36,262 bases of DNA from Planctomycetota bacterium (GCA_018970785.1 JAGWVR010000031.1:1-36262); one strand, 5' to 3'. Counted from the first letter of the stretch, positions 22,882 to 33,475 are shown. Translations and numbers: made by a program. The notes: generated by a model not told the origin, from the letters alone.

Positions 22882-23795
22882 ACGCGGCACGCGGCCGGGC
22901 TGTCCCTCTGGTCGTCGGCCTCGGCGAGATCCTCTGGGACGTGTTTCCCGACGGGGCCCGGTTCGGCGGGGCGCCGGCCAACTTCGCCTGCAGTGCCGCC
23001 GGGCTCGCCGGCGACACCGCCCGCGTCTGCATGGCCGGCGCCGTCGGCGACGACGACCTCGGCCGCCGCGCGCTGGGCGAGCTCACGTCCCGTGGCGTCG
23101 GCGCCGAGGCCGTGGCGGTCCTCCCGAAGCCGACCGGCCGGGTGGACGTGACGGTCGACGCGGCGGGGCACGCCGCCTACGTCTTCGCCCCCGACTGTGC
23201 CTGGGACCACGTCCCCTGGAGCGGGGCGCTCGAGCGACTGGCACGCGAGACGTCCGTCGTCTGCTTCGGCACGCTCGGGCAGCGGGGCCCGCTGTCGCGG
23301 GCCACGATCCGGCGTTTCCTCGCGGCCGTGCCCCCCCCTGCCCTGCGGATCCTCGACATCAACCTCCGGCCGCCGTTCTGGTCCCCCGACGTGGTGCGCG
23401 ATTCGGTTCCGCTGGCAAACGTCGTCAAGTGCAACGACGACGAGCTGCCGGTGGTCGCCGGAATCCTCGGTCTCTCGGGCACCCCCGAGCGGATCCTCCG
23501 CGACCTCGTCGAGCGGTTCGCGCTCCGCCTCGCCGCCCTGACCCGCGGGGCGCGGGGCTCGTTGCTCGTGACCGCCGACGGCCACCTGAGCGATCTGCCC
23601 GGAACGCCGGTCGAAATCGTCGACACGGTCGGCGCCGGCGACGCCTTCACCGCGGCGCTGGCGCTCGGCTACCGCGCCGGTCGGCCGCTGGAAAGCCTCC
23701 ATGCCCATGCGGAACGGGTGGCGGGCTTCGTCTGCACGCGGCGCGGCGGCACGCCGGCGTTTCCGGCGGAGGTGCGCGGCGACGTGGCGCGGTGA
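22878..23795 (+). CDS. PfkB family carbohydrate kinase (fructokinase-like)
   Basis: 305 residues. It has the N-lobe motif FGGAPANFA (29-37) and the ATP/anion-hole motif DTVGAGDAF (249-257), with the catalytic Asp255. Typical members phosphorylate fructose or related sugars with ATP in the cytoplasm. The 'ILDINLRPPFW' segment and the length favour the fructokinase-like branch, but substrate cannot be fixed. Its start is coupled to the cysS stop. It converges with thiC, with 11 nt between the stops and no terminator visible. Confidence 0.93.
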   Translation: MNAARGRAVPLVVGLGEILWDVFPDGARFGGAPANFACSAAGLAGDTARVCMAGAVGDDDLGRRALGELTSRGVGAEAVAVLPKPTGRVDVTVDAAGHAAYVFAPDCAWDHVPWSGALERLARETSVVCFGTLGQRGPLSRATIRRFLAAVPPPALRILDINLRPPFWSPDVVRDSVPLANVVKCNDDELPVVAGILGLSGTPERILRDLVERFALRLAALTRGARGSLLVTADGHLSDLPGTPVEIVDTVGAGDAFTAALALGYRAGRPLESLHAHAERVAGFVCTRRGGTPAFPAEVRGDVAR

Positions 23796-23806
23796 ACGAT
23801 CGCCGC

Positions 23807-25189
<1,383 letters not shown>

Positions 25190-25216
25190 CTAGCAGACGG
25201 ACGGCGGCGCCGCGGC

Positions 25217-26659
25217 TCACAACGTCTTGAGATACTCGAGGACCGCGGTCTTTCCCTCCTCGTCGAGGACGTCGGGGAAGTCGTGCCCCGCCGCCGACTT
25301 GCCGGGCCGCGTGGTGTCGAAGTGGCGGCGGCGTTCGACCGCCGGCAGCGGCCCGGCCGGCAGCGCGGGCAGTTCCTCGACGACCAGGCCGACGCGGTCG
25401 CGATCGTAGCGCGCCTGCCCGTCGCGGCGCCAGACGACGGGGCGGGCCGCCGGCCGGAGCAGATGCCAGAGCGTCGGCACCGAGCCGTTGTGGAGGTACG
25501 GGGCGCTGGCCCAGATGCCGTCGAGCGGCGGCGCCACGTAGCCGGCCGGCATGTCGCTCCCCGGGCGCGGTTCGGCCGCGCCGCGCCCGAACCAACTCCC
25601 GGCGAGGCTCCGCCGCTGCTCCGCGGACAGCGCCGCGAACCGCACCGGGTCGGTGCCGATCTCGTCGAGCGGCACGACGCGCTCCGGGTAGCCGTCGGCG
25701 ACGGAGCGGTCGCGCGACGGCGCCCCGTGGCACTCGGCGCAGTGGGCGGCGTACAGCCCCCGTCCGCGGGCCACGAGGCCGGCGTCGACCGGCCAGGGCC
25801 AGGCCGGCGGCTCGAGCGACTCGAGCCAGGCCTCGACGTGACGATAGTCCTCTTCCCAGGCGGCGAACTGCCCGGGGCCGTTTTCCTTGACGAGGAGGAA
25901 CTGCATCAGGACGCGGTGCCCCTTGGGGGCGAAGGCATCGGCGTACAGCTGACGGCGGCGGCGGTAGTGCCACCATGCCGGGGCGTCCATGTCGTGGTGC
26001 GGATAGGAGAGCTGCGGCGGGGCCGGGACGACGTTGAGGTCGGCGTCGCGGTGGCGCATCAGGGCGACGCCGAAGACGACCGCGTTGGTCGTGCCCGCCG
26101 TGGTTCCCAGCGGGATGAGGAGCGATCCGAGGTCCATGTGGGCCAGCGGCTTCCGCGTCGCGATCTTGACCTGCCTGACCTCCTCGGTGAGCGTCTCGAG
26201 GGCGTAGTCGGAATTGGGAACGCCGGCGATCGCCCGGCCATCGACCTGCCCCTGGTGGCAGGCGAGGCAGCTCATCGTCCACAGCCCCCGGTCGTCGACG
26301 ACGTACTGGAGCGACCGGCTCGCGTCGGCCGGGTCGGCGACGAGGCCGTAGCGCTCCATCGCCATCCGCCGTCGCTCGGCGAGCGGCGCGGCCTCGGCCC
26401 GGGACCGGAGCGGTTCTTCCCAGGTCGTCCACAGTCGGTCGAACACCTCCTGGTCGAAATCGGCCGGGAGGTAGGCCTTGGTGCGGAGCAGTTCGAAGCC
26501 GCGCTGCGGATCACCGTGTCCCGCGTCGCCGGCGACGGCCGTGGCTGCCAGGGCCGTCGCCAGCGCCACAGCGACCGCCGCCAGCCGCGCACGACGCGCC
26601 GGCCCGACGGGAGCGCCGTCATGGGTGGAGGGCAGACGTGGGTCTCCCGGCTCGTTCAT
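25217..26659 (-). CDS. Exported di-haem cytochrome c protein
   Basis: 480 residues from the ATG at 26659. A basic N-terminus leads into a hydrophobic signal segment (~24-43). Two haem sites are present: CLACH at 131-135 and CAECH at 307-311. 'YLHNGSVPTLWHLL' and 'LEYLKTL' near the end are typical of the cytochrome c domains of planctomycete c-type proteins and of the di-haem peroxidase (MauG/CcpA) superfamily. Met ligands are not assigned. It probably works in the periplasm in electron transfer or peroxide/organic oxidation. thiC follows on the same strand after 60 nt. The link between them is unclear, and co-transcription is only an inference. Confidence 0.85.
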   Translation of the reverse strand: MNEPGDPRLPSTHDGAPVGPARRARLAAVAVALATALAATAVAGDAGHGDPQRGFELLRTKAYLPADFDQEVFDRLWTTWEEPLRSRAEAAPLAERRRMAMERYGLVADPADASRSLQYVVDDRGLWTMSCLACHQGQVDGRAIAGVPNSDYALETLTEEVRQVKIATRKPLAHMDLGSLLIPLGTTAGTTNAVVFGVALMRHRDADLNVVPAPPQLSYPHHDMDAPAWWHYRRRRQLYADAFAPKGHRVLMQFLLVKENGPGQFAAWEEDYRHVEAWLESLEPPAWPWPVDAGLVARGRGLYAAHCAECHGAPSRDRSVADGYPERVVPLDEIGTDPVRFAALSAEQRRSLAGSWFGRGAAEPRPGSDMPAGYVAPPLDGIWASAPYLHNGSVPTLWHLLRPAARPVVWRRDGQARYDRDRVGLVVEELPALPAGPLPAVERRRHFDTTRPGKSAAGHDFPDVLDEEGKTAVLEYLKTL

Positions 26660-26792
26660 GGCATACTCGGCAGTGTCTGGAGATCGTCCCGAAGTATAGG
26701 CGGCGCGGCGGCTCGGACCGCCGGCCAGGGTGCCGTCCGGCCGGGCACGAGCGGATCGCCACCTGCCCCCCCGCCGCGATCGGCGCCGTCGC
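26660..26792. promoter_or_regulatory. Divergent promoter region between the cytochrome and mgtE genes
   Basis: On the minus strand, TATACT (26698-26693) lies 33 nt before the cytochrome start. On the plus strand, TG-G-CATACT (26659-26667) repeats the element seen before the DUF1080-ThuA gene and would give mgtE a leader of over 100 nt. No Mg2+-sensing leader structure was recognised. Confidence 0.35.
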
Positions 26793-28133
26793 ATGGTCAC
26801 CGCCAATCCACTGCTGATCCCCGAAATCCGCCTGATGCTGGCGGAGGGGGACACCGCCGGCCTCCATGACGTCGCCTCGGAACTGCACCCCGCCAGCGTC
26901 GCCGAGTTTTCCGAGGGCCTCGACGACGACGAGATCTGGCGCCTCCTCGCCGCGGTGCCCCATGAACGGCAGGCGGAGATCTTCCCCTACTACCCGATCG
27001 CCCGTCAGGTCCGGCTCGTCGAGGCCGCCGACAACGACCGCCTCGGGCCGCTCATCGAGGCGATGGCGGCCGACAACCGGGCCGACCTGCTCCGGGCCCT
27101 CGACGACGACAAAGTCGAGGCGATCCTCCCGCTGGTGGCCAAGGCGGAGCGCCACGACATCCGCCTCCTCCTCTCCTGCCCGGAGGGGTCGGCCGGGGCG
27201 TTGATGACCACCGAATACGCCTCGCTGCCGGCCGAAGTCACGGCCGGCGAGGCGGTGGCCCGGCTCCGGTCGCAGGCCCCGGCGACCGAATCGATCTACT
27301 ACATCTACGTCCTCGATGCCCAGCGTCGGCTGGTGGGGATCGTCTCGCTCCGCAGCCTGATCCTCGCCCGACCGACCGCCCCCGTCACCGACCTCATGCA
27401 GCGCGATCCGATCCGGGTCGGGATCACCGCGCCGCGCGACGAGGTGGTGCAGAAGCTCGCGCGCTACGACTTCCTCGCGATCCCCGTCGTCGACGACGAC
27501 GACCGGCTCGTCGGCATCGTCACCCACGACGACGTCCTCGACGCGGTGCGCCAAGAGGCGACCGACGACGCCCAGCGGATCGCCGCCGTCTCCCCCCTCG
27601 GCGAGAGTTACCTCGACGCCGCGGTGAGCACGATGACCTGGAAGCGCGGCGTGTGGCTGGCGGTGCTGTTCGCCACTGCCGCGCTCACGGCGATGGTCCT
27701 CGCCAAGTCTCCGATCGACCATGCCTGGCTGATCCCCTTCATCCCGCTGGTGATCGCCAGCGGCGGCAACTCCGGCAACCAGTCGGCGACGCTCGTGATC
27801 ACGGCGCTGTCGACGGGGGATTGCCGGCTGGAGGACTGGCCGCGGATCCTCCGCCGCGAGGTGGTCCTCGGCCTCCTCCTCGGTGCGCTGCTGGCGGTGC
27901 CCGGCTACCTCCTCGCGCTGGTCTATGCGCCGTCGCCGACGGCGGCGCTGGTGATCCCCCTGACCGTGATGGCGGTGGTGATGTTCGGGTCGCTCGTCGG
28001 CTCGGCCCTGCCGCTCGTGTTCCGCTCGGCAGGTCTCGACCCGGCGTTGATGAGCAATCCCTTCGTGTCGGCGATCGTCGACGTCGTCGGGATCGTGATC
28101 TACACTCTCGTCGCCATGGCGATGCTGGGGTGA
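26793..28133 (+). CDS. mgtE: MgtE-family magnesium transporter
   Basis: 446 residues. An N-terminal helical Mg2+-sensing domain (~1-130, 'LLAAVPHERQAEIF') precedes a CBS pair (~135-255, 'TDLMQRDPIRV', 'FLAIPVVDDDDRLVGIVTHDDVLDAV'). A five-helix pore domain (~285-446) has 'ASGGNSGNQSATLVITALS' at ~322-340 and 'NPFVSAIVDVVG' near the end, where the conserved pore Asp sits. It is a channel-type Mg2+ importer in the inner membrane, gated by cytoplasmic Mg2+ bound between the N and CBS domains. The start follows the divergent region; the next gene begins 30 nt after the stop. Confidence 0.95.
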   Translation: MVTANPLLIPEIRLMLAEGDTAGLHDVASELHPASVAEFSEGLDDDEIWRLLAAVPHERQAEIFPYYPIARQVRLVEAADNDRLGPLIEAMAADNRADLLRALDDDKVEAILPLVAKAERHDIRLLLSCPEGSAGALMTTEYASLPAEVTAGEAVARLRSQAPATESIYYIYVLDAQRRLVGIVSLRSLILARPTAPVTDLMQRDPIRVGITAPRDEVVQKLARYDFLAIPVVDDDDRLVGIVTHDDVLDAVRQEATDDAQRIAAVSPLGESYLDAAVSTMTWKRGVWLAVLFATAALTAMVLAKSPIDHAWLIPFIPLVIASGGNSGNQSATLVITALSTGDCRLEDWPRILRREVVLGLLLGALLAVPGYLLALVYAPSPTAALVIPLTVMAVVMFGSLVGSALPLVFRSAGLDPALMSNPFVSAIVDVVGIVIYTLVAMAMLG

Positions 28134-28163
28134 CTGGCGGGCCACGGCCCCCGTCGCGGGCAG

Positions 28164-29180
28164 ATGCGTGCCATGGCCTGGAACGTCCTCCTCACCGCGC
28201 GGGCGGGCCACGAAGCCGGTGCGGAAGCGCGGGCTTTGTTGGCCGAGGCCGGTTGCACCGTGACCGTCGCCGAGCCGTTCGGCCCGCTCGCTGCCGACGC
28301 CCTGGCCGCCGCCATCGAAGGGCACGAGGCGGTCCTCGCCAGTTCTGACGACTATTCCGCGGCCTTGTTCGCCGACCCGCGCACCGCGGCGCTGGCATGC
28401 GTGTCGCGCTGGGGGGTCGGGCTCGACTGCGTCGATCTGGCCGCCGCCACGCGCGCCGGCGTCGTCGTCTGCAACACCCCCGGACTGCTCGACGAGGCCG
28501 TCGCCGATTACGCCTGGGCGCTGCTGTTCGCCGTCGCCCGGCGCGTCACCGCCGGCGAGGATCTCCTCCGCGCCGGGCAGTGGAGCGTGGCCTGGGGGCA
28601 CGACGTCCACGGCAAGACGCTGGGGATCGTGGGCTGCGGCCGGATCGGCCGGGCCGTCGCCAGGCGCGCCGCTGGCTTCGGGATGCGGGTCCTCGGCCAC
28701 GACCCGTTCGCCCCCGCCGACGGCGTCCCCGGCGTGGAACTGGTGCCCCTCGACCGGCTCCTCCGCGACAGCGACTTCGTCTCGCTCCACTGTGCCCTCT
28801 CCGCCGCCAACCGGGGGATGATCGGCCGGGCCGAACTGGCGGCCATGAAGCCCTCGGCCTACCTCGTCAACACCGCGCGCGGGGCGCTCGTCGACGAGGC
28901 GGCGCTGGTGGCGGCGCTCGAATCCGGGGCGATCGCCGGCGCGGCGCTCGACGCCTTCGCGGCCGAGCCGCTGCCGGCGGCCAGCGCGCTTCGCGGCTGC
29001 CCGCGCCTGCTCATCACCCCCCACCAGGCGTTCAATTCCGTCGAGACCGGCGAGCGAGTGAGCCGGCAGGCGGCCGAGGCGATCGTCGACCTGCTGGCCG
29101 GTCGCCGGCCGCGCCACGTCGCCAATCCCGACGTGCTTTCCCTGCCCTCCCTGCGTGCCCGCCTCGGGCGCGTGACGTGA
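28164..29180 (+). CDS. D-isomer specific 2-hydroxyacid dehydrogenase
   Basis: 338 residues. It oxidises or reduces 2-hydroxyacids with NAD(P) in the cytoplasm. The cofactor motif GCGRIG is at 157-162. The catalytic triad is present as Arg239 ('NTARG'), Glu268 ('AAEPL') and His287 ('TPHQAF'), which makes an active enzyme likely. Phosphoglycerate-, hydroxypyruvate- or glyoxylate-type substrates are all possible. It lacks the C-terminal ACT extension of long SerA forms. The aldolase gene begins 12 nt downstream, which suggests joint use in 2-keto/hydroxy-acid metabolism, for example sugar-acid breakdown. Confidence 0.93.
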   Translation: MRAMAWNVLLTARAGHEAGAEARALLAEAGCTVTVAEPFGPLAADALAAAIEGHEAVLASSDDYSAALFADPRTAALACVSRWGVGLDCVDLAAATRAGVVVCNTPGLLDEAVADYAWALLFAVARRVTAGEDLLRAGQWSVAWGHDVHGKTLGIVGCGRIGRAVARRAAGFGMRVLGHDPFAPADGVPGVELVPLDRLLRDSDFVSLHCALSAANRGMIGRAELAAMKPSAYLVNTARGALVDEAALVAALESGAIAGAALDAFAAEPLPAASALRGCPRLLITPHQAFNSVETGERVSRQAAEAIVDLLAGRRPRHVANPDVLSLPSLRARLGRVT

Positions 29181-29191
29181 CCGAGGAGCCG

Positions 29192-30016
29192 ATGCGCACC
29201 AACGTGGTCCGCGAGAAACTGCGCCGTGGCGAGCCGAGCGTCGGCACCTGGCTCTGCCTTCCCGACCCGACCGCCGCCCGCCTGCTCGCCTGCGTCGGCT
29301 TCGACTGGCTCACCGTCGAGCTGGAACACGCGCCGATCGGCATCGAGACCGCGGTCCACGCGTTCGGGGCCGTCGCCGCCCAGGGGGCGCTCGCCGAGCG
29401 CGACGGGGGAACGGGCACCGTCCCGCTGGTGCGCGTCCCCCTCAACACCGTTGAGAACATCAAGCGCGTCCTCGACAACGGCGCCTACGGGATCGTCGTG
29501 CCGATGGTCAATTCGCGCGCCGAGGCCGAGGCGGTGGTGGCGGCGGCCCGCTACGGCCCGCTCGGTCGCCGTTCGGTGGGCGGCTTCCTCCACGCCGTCA
29601 ACTTCCGCACCGATCCGGGCACCTACTACGACCGGGCCAACGACGAGATCCTCGTCGTCGTCCAGGCCGAGCACGTCGACGCCGTCGAGCGGGCCGACGA
29701 GATCCTGTCCGTCCCCGGGATCGACGCGTTCTTCGTCGGCCCCAACGACCTCCTCAAGTCGATGGGGCGCAGGCCGGCGATGGACAGCGACGATCCGGCG
29801 TTCGTCGCGGCCCTCGACCATCTCCTCGCGATGGGGAGGAAGCACGGCGTGGCGGCCGGCATCCACACCGCCGACGCCGCGGCGGCACGGCGCCGCATCG
29901 AGCAGGGTTTCCGGTTCGTGGCGATCGCCAGCGACGTGGCGTTGCTCCTCGCCAAGGCCCAGGCGGAGCTCGCCGCCCTCGGCCTCGGCACGGGAGCGCA
30001 GGTGGTGCGCTACTGA
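29192..30016 (+). CDS. HpcH/HpaI family class II aldolase
   Basis: 274 residues from ATG 29192, with GAGGA just upstream. A GTG at 29177 overlapping the previous stop is an alternative. Members split or form 2-keto-acid aldols (such as 2-keto-3-deoxy sugar acids or HKHD) with a divalent metal. Motifs are His46 in 'VELEHAPIG', 'VRVPLN' (80-85), the metal ligands Glu160 ('VQAEH') and Asp186 ('VGPNDL'), and 'GAYGIVVP'. It pairs with the upstream hydroxyacid dehydrogenase; together they could convert an aldol product to a hydroxyacid. Substrate unknown. It converges with the epimerase gene at 30039. Confidence 0.93.
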   Translation: MRTNVVREKLRRGEPSVGTWLCLPDPTAARLLACVGFDWLTVELEHAPIGIETAVHAFGAVAAQGALAERDGGTGTVPLVRVPLNTVENIKRVLDNGAYGIVVPMVNSRAEAEAVVAAARYGPLGRRSVGGFLHAVNFRTDPGTYYDRANDEILVVVQAEHVDAVERADEILSVPGIDAFFVGPNDLLKSMGRRPAMDSDDPAFVAALDHLLAMGRKHGVAAGIHTADAAAARRRIEQGFRFVAIASDVALLLAKAQAELAALGLGTGAQVVRY

Positions 30017-30021
30017 GCCCC

Positions 30022-30038
30022 GGCGGACCGGTTCCGCC
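30022..30038. terminator. Short hairpin between convergent genes
   Basis: GGCGGA (30022-30027) pairs with TCCGCC (30033-30038) around a CCGGT loop and fills the gap between the aldolase stop and the epimerase stop. It has no U-tract, so any terminator role is weakly supported. Confidence 0.3.
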
Positions 30039-30797
30039 TCATCCGGGCAGGTCGTCGCAAGCCCCTGCGGGCCAGCGGTCGGCCGGCTCCCAGCCGAGGA
30101 GGCCGCGCACCGGCTCGGGATCGAAGATCGCGATCTCCGCCGGGAGGCTCGAGACGAAGACGACGTGGTGCCCGGCCGGCAGCGGCCGCTCGACGGCGGC
30201 GGCGAAGAACGTGCCGGCGTCGCGCGGGGACAGGTAGCAGTGGGGGCCGTGGAAGCTGGCCGCCAGCTCCCCGGCGTGGTCGCGCGTCCGCGGGCACCAG
30301 CCGAGCCGGGCGGAGATCACGGGCCGGCCGGTGACGCGGGCATGGATCGCCCCGGCGGCCTCGAGCGCCACCTTGGTGACCGCATACCAGCCGCGCGGCG
30401 AGAGCGGATCGCCGACGCGGATCGGCCACGGCCCTTCCTGCTGCTGGATGAAGTTCACCTGGCCGGAACTGGCGAGGACGACCCGCGGCACGTCGGCCGC
30501 CCGCGCCGCCTCGAGCGTGTTGTGGAGCCCGAGGAGGTTGTCGGGGAGGAGACGGGCGGCGAAATCGTCGTCGTCCGGCGTCGCGGCGAGGTGGACGAGC
30601 GCCGCGGCACCGCCAAACGCCGCGACGAGTCGGGGCATGTCGGCCAGATCGGCGACGATCGACTCTCCCGCGGGCGACGGGCGGCGGTCGAGGGCGCGCA
30701 CCTGCCAGCCGCGGCCGACGAGCTCCCGGCAGGCGGCCCGGCCGAGCCGGCCGGCCGAGCCGGTGACGACGACCGTCCGGGACGCTGCAGCCTCCAC
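30039..30797 (-). CDS. NAD-dependent epimerase/dehydratase family protein (extended SDR)
   Basis: 252 residues from a GTG at 30797, with GGAG about 8 nt upstream. No ATG is available near the N-terminus. The nucleotide motif GSAGRLG is at 13-19, and Y138-AVT-K142 with 'ASSGQ' (109-113) gives the active site. Related proteins include uronate dehydrogenases and UDP-sugar epimerases. The short length and 'YLSPRDAG' point to the uronate-dehydrogenase-like group, but this is not firm. It is cytoplasmic and begins 23 nt after the pyrophosphatase stop, so the two are probably on one message. Confidence 0.85.
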   Translation of the reverse strand: MEAAASRTVVVTGSAGRLGRAACRELVGRGWQVRALDRRPSPAGESIVADLADMPRLVAAFGGAAALVHLAATPDDDDFAARLLPDNLLGLHNTLEAARAADVPRVVLASSGQVNFIQQQEGPWPIRVGDPLSPRGWYAVTKVALEAAGAIHARVTGRPVISARLGWCPRTRDHAGELAASFHGPHCYLSPRDAGTFFAAAVERPLPAGHHVVFVSSLPAEIAIFDPEPVRGLLGWEPADRWPAGACDDLPG

Positions 30798-30820
30798 CGC
30801 TCCGCTCCCGATCGGGTCGC

Positions 30821-33337
30821 TCAGTGGCCCCGCGCCGTGCTCCCCGTCGTCCGCTCCGGGATTCGCATCGCGTAGAACGACCGCCACACGAAGTACAGCG
30901 CCACGAGAAACATCACCGCGCCGGCGATGATGGTGTAGTCGGCGGGCTTGGCGTCGCCCGTCAGGGGCACGCCCGCGGCATCGACCGGGTGGCGCATCTT
31001 GACGGCGATTTCCACCGCCAGCAGCCCGAACAGCGTCGAGAATTTGATGATCGGGTTGAGGGCCACGCTCGTCGTGTCCTTGAACGGATCCCCGACCGTG
31101 TCGCCGACCACCGTGGCCGCGTGGAGCGGGGTGTTCTTCTCCTTGAGGTCGACCTCGACGAGCTTCTTGGCGTTGTCCCAGGCGCCGCCGGTGTTGGCCA
31201 TCGAGATCGCCTGGAACAGGCCGAAGATCGCGATCGACACCAGATAGGCGACGAAGAAGTTGGGGTCGAAGAGGGCGAAGGCGAGGGTGATCGCCATCAG
31301 GGCGATGAAGATGTTCCACATCCCGCTCTGGGCGTACTCGGTGCAGATCCGCACCACCGTCTTCGAGTCCTCGATGTCGGCCTCGGCCTTGTCGAGGTTC
31401 ATGTTCTTCTTGATGTACTCCACCGCCCGGTAGGCGCCGGTCGTCACCGCCTGCATCGAGGCGCCGCAGAACCAGTAGATCACCGCACCGCCGCAGATGA
31501 AGCCGAGGAGCACCGGGGCGTCGGTGAGGCTGAGGGCGAGAAGGCCGTCCTTCTTGAGGGCGAGGATGATCGAGAAGATCATCGTCGTCGCCCCGACCAC
31601 GGCCGTGCCGATGAGCACCGGCTTGGCAGTGGCCTTGAACGTGTTGCCGGCCGAATCGTTGGCTTCGAGGTAGTGCTTCCCCTGCTCGAAGTTGGGCGTG
31701 AACCCGAAGTCGCGCTCGATCTCCTTCCCGATGCCGGGGATCTGCTCGGTCTGGGCGAGTTCGAACACCGACTGGGCGTTGTCGGTGACCGGGCCGTAGC
31801 TGTCGACGGCGATGTTCACCGGCCCCATGCACAGGAAGCCGAAGGCCACCAGGCCGAAGGCGTAGATCGAGGCGTATTCGCCCATCACCTGATCGAGGCC
31901 GAGCTGGCTGACGAGGTAGGCGATGAACATCAGCCCCGCGATCAGGATCCCCTTCCAGAAGGCACTGAAATAGCCCGCGACGAGCCCGGAGAGGATCGTC
32001 AGCGAGGCCCCACCCTCGCGCGACGCCGTCACGATCTCGTGGACGTGCTTGGAGTGGGAGCTGGTGAACACCTTGGTGAACTCGGGGATCAGCACCGCGG
32101 CCAGCGTGCCGCAGCTGATGATCGAGGCGAGTTGCCACCACAGCTGCGGGAGCTGCGTCACCGTGCCATCGGCCGCGGTGACGGCGATGTCGCCAATGAG
32201 CAGCTTGCTCATCAGGTAGCTCATCGCGATGCAGAGGATCGAGGCGATCCAGATCAGGCGGGTGAGCGGCTGCTCGAAATCGAACTCCTTGAGGCCCTTG
32301 TACTGCTTCTCGGAAATCGCCTGGTTGATGAAGTACGAGGCGCCGGACATGAAGTCCATCAGGAACCGCATGAAGAAGATCCAGACGATGAGCTTGGCCT
32401 GGATGTCGGGACTCGGCACGGCGAGCGTGATGAACGAGATCAGGGCCACCCCGGTCACACCGTAGGTCTCGAAGCCGTCGGCGGTGGGGCCGACCGAGTC
32501 GCCGGCGTTGTCGCCGGTGCAGTCGGCGATCACGCCGGGATTGCGCGGGTCGTCCTCCTTCACCTTGAAGGCGATCTTCATCAGGTCAGAGCCGATGTCG
32601 GCGATCTTCGTGAAGATGCCGCCGGCGATCCGCAGGGCGGAGGCTCCGAGCGACTCGCCGATCGCGAACCCGAGGAAGCAGTACCCGACGATGTTCCGCG
32701 GGACGAAGAGCAGGATCACGACCATCATGATCAGCTCGAGCGAGATCAGGAACAGGCCGATCGACATCCCGGCGCGGAGCGGGATGTTGACCACGTCCCA
32801 GGGCTCGCCACGAAGGGCGGCGAAAGCGGTGCGGGCATTGGCGTAGGTGTTGACCCGGATGCCGTACCACGCGACCCAGAACGAGCCGATGATGCCGACG
32901 ATCGAGAACAGCAGCACGAGGCCGAGCGTGACCACCGACTCTCCCTTGAGGAACAGGAAGTAGTAGGCCATCGCCGCGGCGATCAGCGCGAACAGCAGGG
33001 CGAGGAACTGCGCCTGCTTGAGCAGGTAGGTCTTGCAGGTGGTGAAGATGATGTCGGCCACCTTGAGCATCGACTCGTGAGCCGGCAGGGCCTTGATCTG
33101 CGAGCGCAGCCAGAGGCTGATCCCGAGGGTGCCGGCGATCACGAACGACCCGTAGAGCAGCAGGTCGTGGCCGCTGATCGAGCCGTTGAAGAACTTGGCT
33201 TCCTTGAGATCGGGGATCGCCAGATCGGCTTCGCTCGCCATGGCGGGGGCGGCGGCCAAACAGGTAGCCAGCGCCACGGCTGCCAGCAGGCGATGGACGA
33301 ACGGAAACACGACCGCGGCGAGGAAACGACGCTGCAC
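30821..33337 (-). CDS. hppA: Membrane-bound ion-pumping pyrophosphatase, divergent K+-independent type
   Basis: 838 residues from a GTG at 33337, chosen because AGGGGGA lies 7 nt upstream and a signal-like first helix follows. It hydrolyses PPi and pumps ions across the membrane, with about 16 helices. Substrate motifs are 'DIGSDLMK' (~247-254), 'EDDPRNPG' (~261-268), 'GDNAGDS' (~275-281) and 'GDTVGDPFKDT'. Lys568 in GNTFKA sits where K+-independent H+-PPases carry Lys; K+-dependent enzymes carry Ala. The usual DNAGGIAEM reads DNAQSVFELA (~519-528) and SGPSLN reads SVALN. Inference: a divergent subfamily, possibly the Na+-regulated H+-pumping type. Confidence 0.95.
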   Translation of the reverse strand: MQRRFLAAVVFPFVHRLLAAVALATCLAAAPAMASEADLAIPDLKEAKFFNGSISGHDLLLYGSFVIAGTLGISLWLRSQIKALPAHESMLKVADIIFTTCKTYLLKQAQFLALLFALIAAAMAYYFLFLKGESVVTLGLVLLFSIVGIIGSFWVAWYGIRVNTYANARTAFAALRGEPWDVVNIPLRAGMSIGLFLISLELIMMVVILLFVPRNIVGYCFLGFAIGESLGASALRIAGGIFTKIADIGSDLMKIAFKVKEDDPRNPGVIADCTGDNAGDSVGPTADGFETYGVTGVALISFITLAVPSPDIQAKLIVWIFFMRFLMDFMSGASYFINQAISEKQYKGLKEFDFEQPLTRLIWIASILCIAMSYLMSKLLIGDIAVTAADGTVTQLPQLWWQLASIISCGTLAAVLIPEFTKVFTSSHSKHVHEIVTASREGGASLTILSGLVAGYFSAFWKGILIAGLMFIAYLVSQLGLDQVMGEYASIYAFGLVAFGFLCMGPVNIAVDSYGPVTDNAQSVFELAQTEQIPGIGKEIERDFGFTPNFEQGKHYLEANDSAGNTFKATAKPVLIGTAVVGATTMIFSIILALKKDGLLALSLTDAPVLLGFICGGAVIYWFCGASMQAVTTGAYRAVEYIKKNMNLDKAEADIEDSKTVVRICTEYAQSGMWNIFIALMAITLAFALFDPNFFVAYLVSIAIFGLFQAISMANTGGAWDNAKKLVEVDLKEKNTPLHAATVVGDTVGDPFKDTTSVALNPIIKFSTLFGLLAVEIAVKMRHPVDAAGVPLTGDAKPADYTIIAGAVMFLVALYFVWRSFYAMRIPERTTGSTARGH

Positions 33338-33475
33338 GACAAACTCCCCCTGAACGTGGCACTGGCAAGAGGCCGCGAAGTCTAGCAATTCGGCCCTTCG
33401 GAGCAACGGGCCACGGCCGGAGCCGGCCGGCCGCGGGCCCCTCTCCGAGCTGACCGCGGCCACGGCACCGGGGGC
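33338..33475. other. Intergenic region before hppA
   Basis: 138 nt lie between the DAHP synthase stop and the pyrophosphatase start on the minus strand. It holds an 8-bp inverted repeat GGCCGCGG/CCGCGGCC (33429-33436 with 33454-33461) and the AGGGGGA ribosome binding site near 33345. The inverted repeat could end the upstream message. A promoter for hppA probably lies here but is not identified. Confidence 0.4.

Noticed and set aside
30824..33385. Long plus-strand frame opposite hppA
   Set aside because: The minus-strand frame has complete pyrophosphatase motifs; the plus-strand product is Asp/Glu/His/Arg-rich and shadow-like.
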